DNA of 6,639 nt from a bacterium. Its GTDB lineage: Bacteria; Patescibacteria; Gracilibacteria; 1-14-2-50-48-13. This document shows positions 1 to 4,913 of the stretch, one piece after another; position 1 is the first letter of the stretch; every line of letters starts with the position of its first letter. The position numbers were made by a program, and so were the translations under genes. The stretch covers positions 1-6,639 of the forward strand of contig JAUIFW010000057.1 in NCBI GenBank assembly GCA_030430105.1. The letters are read 5' to 3'. The notes under the pieces were generated by a model. That model did not search any database. It worked only from the letters and a program-made list of their open reading frames with translations, and was not told the DNA's origin.

Positions 1-2
1 CT

Positions 3-596
3 GTGGACGGAGGAGCAATTTATTACGATACAGTACGCGTGGTGTATGGTATTGCTCCTGGATCGTATTCCAATAATACCAATGTGCCGAAGAGTACTTC
101 TAAAGCATTTATTACTCCGTTGGCAGAGAAGCAGATGCATTACTTTAGACTCCAGCTCCTAGATAGTAGTGGGACGGTTCTGGTGCAGTCAGAGGAATTC
201 TCAGCACTCATAGAGCCTGCGAAATCCGCTGCAGTGTGTATTCCTGGAGAGGTGAGTGGTGTTCGGGTTTCTCTTCAAAAGGGGAAGCGAGTGCTTACAT
301 GGAATGCGATAGCGGGAGCTGACTCTTATATGGTGTATATGGCAAAAACCCCTCAGGGATTTGGTTCGCCTGTTGCTGAGGTACGCACCAATAGCTATGT
401 GCTTCCATACCTCTCTGAAGATGTGGAGTATTATTATTTTGCTGTCGGGGCTAGGTGTGGCGACGCTGCTAGTGAACGCTTGAGTCAGGCTGTGAAGGTT
501 GCTTCTGGGCCTGGTGCACTTCTCCTCTTTGGTCTTGCTGCTGTGCTTAGCTACGTAGGAATGCGTAGAAAGTATGGCAAGGGACTCTTGCCATAA
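3..596 (+). CDS. Fibronectin-III-like surface protein, C-terminal part (5' end outside window)
   Basis: The reading frame is open from the first bases, so the true start lies upstream; the GTG at position 3 is not a credible start. Of about 197 visible residues, 1-70 look like the end of one FN3-type beta-sandwich (YG..pGsYsnn..., then a strand HYFRLQLLDSSG). Residues 82-167 look like a second (GVRVSL..KRVLTWNAIAGADSYMVYM ... VEYYYFAVGARCGD). The only two cysteines, C79 and C152, bracket the second domain and could form a disulfide. The tail is tripartite: SGPG (168-171), a hydrophobic segment at about 171-186, then basic MRRKYGK, ending four residues later. That suits an extracytoplasmic protein with a C-terminal membrane anchor or a processed sorting tail. 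FN3 modules usually mediate adhesion or act as spacers; no catalytic domain is visible. The fold call is from pattern only. The stop is TAA, inside a hairpin. Confidence 0.75.
   Translation: MDGGAIYYDTVRVVYGIAPGSYSNNTNVPKSTSKAFITPLAEKQMHYFRLQLLDSSGTVLVQSEEFSALIEPAKSAAVCIPGEVSGVRVSLQKGKRVLTWNAIAGADSYMVYMAKTPQGFGSPVAEVRTNSYVLPYLSEDVEYYYFAVGARCGDAASERLSQAVKVASGPGALLLFGLAAVLSYVGMRRKYGKGLLP
574..594 (+). terminator. Hairpin overlapping the 3' end of the FN3 protein gene
   Basis: A perfect 8-bp inverted repeat, ATGGCAAG / CTTGCCAT, encloses a 5-nt loop (GGACT). It covers the last six sense codons, and its final base is the first base of the TAA stop. No proper T-run follows (AAATAGAATTCTTT), so as an intrinsic terminator it would be weak. 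It could instead be an mRNA 3'-end stabiliser or a pause site before the next gene. The structure is seen directly; its role is inferred. Confidence 0.35.
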
Positions 597-611
597 ATAG
601 AATTCTTTGTA

Positions 612-632
612 TCCTTCTGCAAAAGAAGGAGG
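612..632 (+). promoter_or_regulatory. Hairpin that partly masks the SD of the 136-residue gene
   Basis: TCCTTCT (612-618) is perfectly complementary to AGAAGGA (624-630), with a GCAAA loop between them. The right arm runs straight into the SD stretch AGAAGGAGGTGA (624-635), six bases before the GTG start at 639. Pairing would occlude most of the purine core and leave GGTGA free. This is the geometry of translational control by SD sequestration, such as a thermometer-like hairpin or coupling to translation of the upstream gene. Chance is possible, because any strong SD can pair with a nearby CCTTCT. Confidence 0.45.
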
Positions 633-638
633 TGAGCT

Positions 639-1049
639 GTGCTCGTGGGAGTATATTCAAAAAAACAAGAGGCCTTGGAGTATCTTGAAAAATACTGTTT
701 TGTGTCCCTTTGGGATCATGAGGGAGCACTTTCACTTAGGCAATTGCAAAACTTGCGTTGGTTTATTGAAAGGGGCCCTGTGCAGTTTCGAGAGCAAAGT
801 ACAAAAGGTCGGGCGAAACTCTTTATGGATACGTTTCGCCGCTGGATGGAACGCCCAGTTTCCTTTTACGATGGAAGCATCTTGGATTGGAGACATGGGG
901 AATGCACAGGTGTGGTGCCGGTGAAACAAGTTGGCTCCTTTCGTCAGGAAGATGGACATCCTTTTCACTACAAGGTGAAGGTGCCAGGAGAATCGGGGAA
1001 AGGTAGTACCCGAGTACTAAAAATACAACACGTAGAGCTACTTCAGTAG
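639..1049 (+). CDS. Uncharacterised 136-residue protein
   Basis: I do not recognise this protein. The start is GTG at 639, chosen because AAGGAGGTGA (625-634) ends just upstream at ideal spacing; this is the best SD in the window. The reading frame starting at 607 overlaps it but has no SD and is taken as a shadow. The product has no signal peptide or membrane segment and looks cytoplasmic. Residues 5-73 are helix-like and rich in charged and aromatic residues (YSKKQEALEYLEKY, LRQLQNLRWFIERG, KLFMDTFRRWMERP). Residues 75-136 look more beta-like, with GVVPVKQVGSF, HYKVKVPG and RVLKIQHVELL. Many Lys/Arg residues plus Trp, His and Cys (C20, W25, H27, H87, C89) would allow nucleic-acid or metal binding, but no motif proves it. 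It starts 42 bases after the FN3 gene stop on the same strand. Its last 12 bases overlap the convergent HD gene. Confidence 0.72.
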   Translation: MLVGVYSKKQEALEYLEKYCFVSLWDHEGALSLRQLQNLRWFIERGPVQFREQSTKGRAKLFMDTFRRWMERPVSFYDGSILDWRHGECTGVVPVKQVGSFRQEDGHPFHYKVKVPGESGKGSTRVLKIQHVELLQ

Positions 1050-1052
1050 CTC
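1035..1052. repeat. Palindrome carrying the stop codons of two convergent genes
   Basis: GAGCTACT (1035-1042) and AGTAGCTC (1045-1052) form a perfect 8-bp inverted repeat around TC. The plus-strand gene's TAG (1047-1049) and the minus-strand gene's TAG (read from 1040-1038) occupy mirror positions in the two arms. As RNA it folds on either strand into a 7-8 bp hairpin. The plus strand lacks a T-run after it. On the minus strand a short T-run appears only about 10 bases further on (TACGTGTTGTATTTTT). It may act as a weak bidirectional terminator or 3'-end structure. Confidence 0.6.
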
Positions 1053-1877
1053 AAGATATGCCCTTGTAGCTTCCATTGCTACAGGGGTTTGTTCAATTTG
1101 TACAGCATGCCTTGGATCGAGGTTATGTTCTGCAAGGTAACGCGTTATCTCTTCAACTGAGGGTTTGTTTCCCTGCACCCATCGAAGTCCAGTTTTTGCT
1201 AAGGAGTCGCCAAGGTACATCAATCCCACTTCCCATTTATAAGTAGGGAAGGATGCTGCTATGGTGCGAAGTGCTTCTTTGTGCTCTTCTGCATTGATAA
1301 ATTCTATGGTGTACTTGATGCCTTTGCGCTTTCCTACATCTCGTGCTTTTGCTAGTTCATAGTGAAGAGCTGCAAGGCGGCCAATATACACTCTTTGTTT
1401 TTCGGTCACTGTATGCTCTATACAAAATGGATCGAGAAGTGGGGATAGGATGAGTTGTTCCGAGATGTCTTCGTGGGTGCCGAAGGAAAAGTCTGGGTAC
1501 TTTGGGTTTTCACTTACCTGTTTCGCAGAGAGGTGTCTTACAGCAAACTTCCCGATATCGTGAAAGGCTATGCCCGCTTCGAAGAGCTCTTTTTTTGTGC
1601 GGCCATCTATGGATTCTTGGAGTATGTTCGATACCTGTTCCCAAAGTCCCCAGTCTGTGAGCTTTGGCTCGTAGTCTTCTCGAAATGCTTGGAGAAATTT
1701 TCCCGTGTGGCTTAGGATACCCCATTGGTGCCATTGTGGTTTGTGGTGTCGGTACTCATCTGGATGTTCGGCAAAATTAGCATTGTAAGGAATGCTTTGG
1801 TCGAGGTAGGTGCGTACGACAATTGGAGCTAAGGTGTGTAGCTCTTGCAGTGCTGCTGTTCCAAGTGTGTGTTTCAT
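1038..1877 (-). CDS. HD-superfamily metal-dependent phosphohydrolase
   Basis: Predicted 279 residues from the ATG at 1877 (MKHTLGTAAL...). A TTG five codons upstream is disfavoured because it sits in the T-rich tail of the aspS terminator. Neither start has an SD. Numbered from the ATG, the HD signature is spread over the chain: H57 in WGILSHTG, H106-D107 in FHDIGKF, H135 in GTHEDISEQ, H172 in LAALHYEL and D224 in YLGDSLAKTG. This matches the usual metal-ligand order H...HD...H...H...D of HD hydrolases, which cleave phosphomonoesters or phosphodiesters of nucleotides. No RelA/SpoT synthetase, GYP motif or nucleic-acid-binding domain is apparent, so the substrate is unknown. The C-terminal 40 residues (PSVEEITRYLAEHNLDP...) look helical. 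It lies downstream of aspS on the same strand but beyond a strong hairpin, so it probably depends on readthrough or its own promoter. Confidence 0.85.
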   Translation of the reverse strand: MKHTLGTAALQELHTLAPIVVRTYLDQSIPYNANFAEHPDEYRHHKPQWHQWGILSHTGKFLQAFREDYEPKLTDWGLWEQVSNILQESIDGRTKKELFEAGIAFHDIGKFAVRHLSAKQVSENPKYPDFSFGTHEDISEQLILSPLLDPFCIEHTVTEKQRVYIGRLAALHYELAKARDVGKRKGIKYTIEFINAEEHKEALRTIAASFPTYKWEVGLMYLGDSLAKTGLRWVQGNKPSVEEITRYLAEHNLDPRHAVQIEQTPVAMEATRAYLELLK

Positions 1878-1887
1878 ATGACTGACT

Positions 1888-1923
1888 AACAAAACAGAGC
1901 GAGGGCAGGAGGGCCTGCCCTCG
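1888..1923 (-). terminator. Intrinsic terminator of aspS
   Basis: A perfect 10-bp GC-rich inverted repeat, CGAGGGCAGG (1900-1909) and CCTGCCCTCG (1914-1923), has a 4-nt loop and begins five bases after the aspS stop. On the minus strand it is followed by CTCTGTTTTGTT, an interrupted T-tract. This is the most stable hairpin in the window and a good Rho-independent terminator candidate. It separates aspS from the HD gene. Confidence 0.8.
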
Positions 1924-1928
1924 ATGGG

Positions 1929-3719
1929 TTAGGTGAGTGCTTTGATGTTTGCTTCATCCAGCTTGTTTTCTGGCATGAGGCTCGGTGCGCCAAACATGAG
2001 GTCTCGCGCCTTTGACGTCTTTGGGAAGGCGATTACTTCTCGGATATTTTCCATGTCTGCAAAGATCATGACAAGTCTCTCGATTCCTACGGCGAAGCCC
2101 GCGTGTGGTGGTACGCCGTATTGGAAAGCCTTGAGTAGGTGTCCAAAAAGTCGTTCTTGGTCTTCCTCTCCGATGTTCATGTATTCGAAGATCTTCTTCT
2201 GTAGTTCTTGTTCGTGAATTCGTACAGATCCACTACCAAGTTCGTATCCATTGAGAACAAGGTCGTAGGTTTGAGATAGTGCATCGAGCTTGGTTTCTTC
2301 CTTTTCGAGGAGATGCATGTGCTCAACCCATGGCATGGTGAATGGGTGGTGCACTGCCTGGATGCTGCCATCTTCCTTTTTCTCAAAACATGGGAAGTCT
2401 GTGACAAAGAGGAAGGCTAGTTCGTTTGGATTTGCAAGCTTCATTTCTTTCCCTAGGTGTGAACGTAGTACACCTGTTACGGTACATGCCTTTTCCCACT
2501 CCTCAGCAACGAATACAACTGCTGCTCCATTTGGAATAGAAAGTCCTTCTCGCATCTTTTCTGCTAGTCCTTCAGGGAGGAGCTTGATGATGCTTCCTTT
2601 TACTTCCTCTCCGTAGGTCAGATATGCCATACCTCCTGCGCCTGCAGTTTTGGCCATCTCTGTAAGGTCGTCGAATTGCTTACGTGTAAACTCAGCTGCC
2701 TCTGGGATAACAAGAGCTTTTACAATAGCCCCTTTGGCAATCGCATCTTCCATGAAGTTGATACCTGACCCTTGGAAGTACTCAGTTGCGTCTTGTAGCT
2801 TCAGGTCAAAACGAATATCTGGCTTGTCTGTACCATAGAGGTTCATTACCTCATGGTAGGTCATGCGAGGGAAGATATCGTGCATGAGGGTTTTTTCTGG
2901 CACGACCTCCTTGGAAAGAAACTTGTGCAGACTCTCCAAGGTTTCGAGAATATCCTCCATACCTACGAAGCTCATTTCAAAGTCGAGCTGGGTAAACTCA
3001 GGTTGCCTGTCTCCACGCATATCCTCATCGCGGAAGCAGTGTGCAAACTGGTAATACTTGTCATATCCAGCGAGCATAAGGAGTTGCTTCATTTGTTGTG
3101 GAGCCTGTGGGAGTACATAAAATTCTCCTGGGTAGAGGCGGGACGGGACGAGGTATTCTCTGGATCCTTCTGGGGTTCCTTTTACAAGCATTGGTGTTTC
3201 GATATCCATGAATCCACGGCCTTCGAAAAATTGCCTTGCTTTGGACTGTGTCTTTGCTCGCATTTCAAGGTTTTTCCGCATCTTTTCTCTTCGAAGATCG
3301 AGGTATCGGTACTCGAGACGAAGCTCTTCAGATGCGTCTTCTGCGTACTCGTCGATAGGGAAGGGTGGTGTCTTGCTTTTATTGTGGACGATGAGCTCGT
3401 CGATAAATACCTCTACTAAACCTGTAGGTATTTTGGGGTTGGGAGCAGATCGCATGCGTACCTCTCCAGTAACTTGTAGAACCCACTCACTTCGAATAGA
3501 CTCTGCCACTTCAAAGACTTCCTTTGGGGCTACGTCAGGGTCGAAGACGATTTGAGTCAAACCGTACTTGTCGCGCAGGTCGATGAAGATGAGCCCACCA
3601 TGGTCTCGTCTGTTGTGTACCCAGCCGCAAAGTGTCACGCGATCATTATTATTATCATCACGAAGGTCACCGCAAGTATGTGTTCGAAGCGAAGTCGCTT
3701 TTAGGTGTGTCGTTTCCAT
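1929..3719 (-). CDS. aspS: Aspartate--tRNA ligase (AspRS), bacterial type
   Basis: A complete 596-residue class II synthetase of normal bacterial length that attaches aspartate to tRNA-Asp in the cytoplasm. An N-terminal OB-fold anticodon-binding domain spans about residues 10-115 (CGWVHNRRDHGG, IFIDLRDKYG). The catalytic core carries motif 1 around 168-180 (GRGFMDIETPMLVKG), the Asp-binding QAPQQMKQ (205-212) and motif 2 at 229-248 (FRDEDMRGDRQPEFTQLDFE). The bacterial GAD insertion lies at about 295-425. Motif 3 includes GIERL (545-549, R548), and the C-terminal extension contains AFPKTSKARDLMFGAPS. H40 sits in RRDH, where E. coli AspRS has Leu30 and Pseudomonas AspRS has His31. That residue is associated with non-discriminating enzymes that also charge tRNA-Asn for amidation by GatCAB. 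The start is ATG with no SD (CACGTTATCC before it). Expression is likely monocistronic: promoter candidate at 3747-3775, terminator at 1888-1923. Confidence 0.98.
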   Translation of the reverse strand: METTHLKATSLRTHTCGDLRDDNNNDRVTLCGWVHNRRDHGGLIFIDLRDKYGLTQIVFDPDVAPKEVFEVAESIRSEWVLQVTGEVRMRSAPNPKIPTGLVEVFIDELIVHNKSKTPPFPIDEYAEDASEELRLEYRYLDLRREKMRKNLEMRAKTQSKARQFFEGRGFMDIETPMLVKGTPEGSREYLVPSRLYPGEFYVLPQAPQQMKQLLMLAGYDKYYQFAHCFRDEDMRGDRQPEFTQLDFEMSFVGMEDILETLESLHKFLSKEVVPEKTLMHDIFPRMTYHEVMNLYGTDKPDIRFDLKLQDATEYFQGSGINFMEDAIAKGAIVKALVIPEAAEFTRKQFDDLTEMAKTAGAGGMAYLTYGEEVKGSIIKLLPEGLAEKMREGLSIPNGAAVVFVAEEWEKACTVTGVLRSHLGKEMKLANPNELAFLFVTDFPCFEKKEDGSIQAVHHPFTMPWVEHMHLLEKEETKLDALSQTYDLVLNGYELGSGSVRIHEQELQKKIFEYMNIGEEDQERLFGHLLKAFQYGVPPHAGFAVGIERLVMIFADMENIREVIAFPKTSKARDLMFGAPSLMPENKLDEANIKALT

Positions 3720-3746
3720 AGGATAACGTGATGAATAAACGCGAGT

Positions 3747-3775
3747 ATTCTACGCAGTAACCTTGTCGACCGCAA
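3747..3775 (-). promoter_or_regulatory. Candidate aspS promoter
   Basis: On the minus strand, TAGAAT (3752-3747) is a 5/6 match to a sigma-70 -10 box. It lies 17 bp from TTGCGG (3775-3770), a weak 3/6 -35. This predicts transcription starting near 3740 and an untranslated leader of about 20 nt without an SD. A full-consensus TTGACA also exists on the minus strand at 3800-3795, but I find no -10 at the right distance. Confidence 0.45.
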
Positions 3776-3793
3776 CGGAACCTTGGTGAAAAC

Positions 3794-3821
3794 TTGTCAA
3801 ATAGTCCGTCAGGGATATACT
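3794..3821 (+). promoter_or_regulatory. Promoter of the tRNA-Val gene
   Basis: TTGTCA (3794-3799) and TATACT (3816-3821) are separated by 16 bp; each matches the sigma-70 consensus at 5 of 6 positions. The predicted start, near 3828, is only a few bases before the mature tRNA 5' end at 3833. The bases after the -10 (TCGCTCGACCC) are GC-rich, a discriminator type typical of stringently controlled stable-RNA promoters; that regulation is inferred. Confidence 0.7.
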
Positions 3822-3832
3822 TCGCTCGACCC

Positions 3833-3909
3833 GGGCAATTAGCTCAGTTGGCTAGAGCGTTCCCTTGACGTGGGAGAGGTCACAGGTTCGAATCCTGTAT
3901 TGCCCACCA
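3833..3909 (+). tRNA. tRNA-Val, anticodon GAC
   Basis: A full cloverleaf can be drawn. The acceptor stem GGGCAAT (3833-3839) pairs with ATTGCCC (3899-3905). The D arm is GCTC/GAGC around a 9-nt loop (3842-3858). The anticodon stem TTCCC/GGGAG (one T-G pair at its base) carries loop TTGACGT, with GAC at 3867-3869, reading GUC and GUU valine codons. A 5-nt variable region AGGTC is followed by T arm ACAGG-TTCGAAT-CCTGT, discriminator A and an encoded CCA. Residue 37 is G, where A is more usual in tRNA-Val. The gene is divergent from aspS and has its own promoter. No clear T-run terminator follows; the structured repeat immediately downstream may mark the 3' end. Confidence 0.97.
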
Positions 3910-3910
3910 G

Positions 3911-4000
3911 CCTTCGCTCTACGAGCTACGGCTGGCTTCGCCAGTCGCTGCGAGTAGGTAAGCGAAGTGCTAGCCCTTCGTAGCTTTAGCGAAGAAGGGC
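3911..4000. repeat. Imperfect inverted repeat (REP/BIME-like) after tRNA-Val
   Basis: The left unit CTTCGCT-ctacg-AGCTACG (3912-3930) reappears inverted at 3979-3994, as CGTAGCT-tt-AGCGAAG. The central part holds CTGGC-TTC-GCCAG (3932-3944) and another AGCGAAG (3961-3967). GCCCTTC (3973-3979) can also pair with GAAGGGC (3994-4000). The block is GC-richer than the sequence to its right and has no credible ORF. Such clustered short hairpins resemble dispersed intergenic repeats; dispersal cannot be shown here because no second copy lies in the window. A role in tRNA 3' processing or termination is possible. Confidence 0.55.
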
Positions 4001-4024
4001 AGGAATATATGTAAATACGTGATA

Positions 4025-4059
4025 GTAACAGTATTCTTGAACTGCTCTAATACTGTTAC
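4025..4059. repeat. Perfect 10-bp inverted repeat upstream of the GIY-YIG gene
   Basis: GTAACAGTAT (4025-4034) and ATACTGTTAC (4050-4059) are perfect complements separated by 15 nt. No T-run follows on either strand, so it is not an ordinary terminator. It lies about 45 bp before the GIY-YIG start. A possible -10 (TATATT, 4070-4075) follows it, so it could be an operator, a leader hairpin or the end of a small mobile cassette. The rest of 4001-4101 is AT-rich and shows no gene. Confidence 0.5.
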
Positions 4060-4101
4060 CCCGGAAGTGTATATTTAGTATGAATTATTCACTCAAGAAA
4101 C

Positions 4102-4356
4102 TTGTACTACGTATACATCCTGGAAAGTCAGCTATATTCTGGTAAACGTTATGTTGGGTATACTACTAACTTGAGGAAAAGACTTACTTATCACAATAGT
4201 GGTATTGTTCAATCTACCCTAAAGTTTAGACCATGGAGGATTGATTTCTACGCAGCATTTACTTCAATGGATAAAGCTAAACAGTTTGAAAAATATTTAA
4301 AGCAGGCGTCTGGCAAAGCATTTCTTGCAAAGAGGCTCGTGACGTCTGTTGGGTAA
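4102..4356 (+). CDS. Small GIY-YIG nuclease-superfamily protein
   Basis: An 84-residue single-domain member of the YhbQ/UPF0213-type GIY-YIG group. The N-terminus MYYVYILES gives the GIY element as YVY (3-5); RYVGYT gives YIG as YVG (17-19). LRKRLTYHNSG supplies the conserved Arg (R25 or R27) and HN (31-32). E63 in QFEKYLKQ is the metal-binding Glu position, so the catalytic set looks intact. Superfamily members cut DNA with one divalent metal; the role of these stand-alone small proteins is poorly defined. The start is TTG at 4102: an in-frame TGA at 4081 allows no upstream ATG, and the family N-terminus begins exactly here. Only a weak SD-like AAGAAA precedes it. The gene and its flanks are about 35% GC or lower, against roughly 45-50% in neighbouring genes, which suggests recent acquisition. 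Stop TAA. Confidence 0.88.
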   Translation: MYYVYILESQLYSGKRYVGYTTNLRKRLTYHNSGIVQSTLKFRPWRIDFYAAFTSMDKAKQFEKYLKQASGKAFLAKRLVTSVG

Positions 4357-4385
4357 AGATAAAGAAATTTGTAAAGTTTGGATTA

Positions 4386-4427
4386 TTGAAAACCTAGAGA
4401 TCTTTATTAGACTAATAAGGACCTAGA
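4386..4427 (+). promoter_or_regulatory. Candidate hsp20 promoter with palindromic operator and flanking repeats
   Basis: TTGAAA (4386-4391) and TAGACT (4408-4413), 16 bp apart, form a plausible sigma-70 promoter for the small heat-shock gene, with a predicted start near 4420. A palindrome centred on A4411 covers the -10: TTATTAG / CTAATAA is perfect, extending to 10-bp arms (4401-4421) with one mismatch. ACCTAGA occurs on both sides (4392-4398 and 4421-4427). The arrangement suggests a repressor site. It does not match the HrcA CIRCE element (TTAGCACTC-N9-GAGTGCTAA). Confidence 0.5.
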
Positions 4428-4442
4428 ATTGAAATTCCTACG

Positions 4443-4913
4443 ATGCTTCCCAAAAAACGCGATCCCATGTCTCTCAAAGACGCTATGAACAAACTCTTTG
4501 AAGAGTCCTTTTGGCAGCCCTTTGGAACCATGTCTGCCTTTGATGATATGCTTGAGGAGGCACATGCGGTGCATGCTAATTTTCCGGATATTAATATGAA
4601 GGAGACGAAGAAGGGAGTGGAGGTGCATGCTTCACTTGCAGGGTATGACCCCGATGATGTGGAGGTAGAGATTCATGATGGGATGTTGACGCTCTCTGGG
4701 GAAATGGAAGATGAAAAGGAAGATAAGGAGGATACCTGGCATCGACGGGAATTTAGCTCGGGGAGTTTTACTCGGCGTATTATGCTTCCAGAGGGACTGG
4801 ATGAGGACAAAATCTCTGCGGAGATGAGTAAGGGGGTGCTTACGCTCAAGGTTCCGTTTAAGACGAAGAAGGCGAAGAGTAAGCCTAAGAGTGTGAAGAT
4901 AAAAAAGCGCTAG
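4443..4913 (+). CDS. Hsp20 / alpha-crystallin family small heat-shock protein
   Basis: A 156-residue ATP-independent chaperone that would hold unfolding proteins in a refoldable state in the cytoplasm, usually as large oligomers. The N-terminal arm (1-45) is rich in Phe, Met and Trp. The alpha-crystallin domain spans about 46-140: FPDINMKETKKGVEVHASLAGY, VEVEIHDGMLTLSGE (73-87), the WHRREFSSGSFTRRIMLPEG strand pair (99-118), and the hallmark AEMSKGVLTLKVPF (126-139). The Lys-rich tail ends in VKIKKR, with V151-K-I153 resembling the C-terminal I/V-x-I/V oligomerisation motif. An acidic stretch (EMEDEKEDKED, 87-97) sits in the loop between strands. The start is ATG at 4443, with a second in-frame ATG at 4467; neither has an SD. 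Control probably acts at the palindrome upstream. The TAG stop lies in the loop of its terminator. Confidence 0.95.
   Translation: MLPKKRDPMSLKDAMNKLFEESFWQPFGTMSAFDDMLEEAHAVHANFPDINMKETKKGVEVHASLAGYDPDDVEVEIHDGMLTLSGEMEDEKEDKEDTWHRREFSSGSFTRRIMLPEGLDEDKISAEMSKGVLTLKVPFKTKKAKSKPKSVKIKKR

Noticed and set aside
607..924. 105-residue ORF overlapping the 136-residue gene
   Set aside because: It has no SD, starts inside the SD hairpin and ends early; the frame from 639 has a near-perfect SD and runs to the convergent junction.
2853..3419. 188-residue plus-strand ORF opposite aspS
   Set aside because: It lies entirely antisense to the AspRS catalytic region and resembles no protein; it is a shadow of the real gene.
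3911..4000. CRISPR array
   Set aside because: The repeated units are inverted relative to each other and too short and few, with no regular spacers.
3833..4440. Integrative element inserted at the 3' end of tRNA-Val
   Set aside because: No second copy of the tRNA 3' end (att-like direct repeat) and no integrase are visible in the window; only the AT-rich bias remains, and it is reported separately.
4381..4442. CIRCE element upstream of hsp20
   Set aside because: The palindrome present (TTATTAG/CTAATAA, one-base centre) does not match TTAGCACTC-N9-GAGTGCTAA in sequence or spacing.
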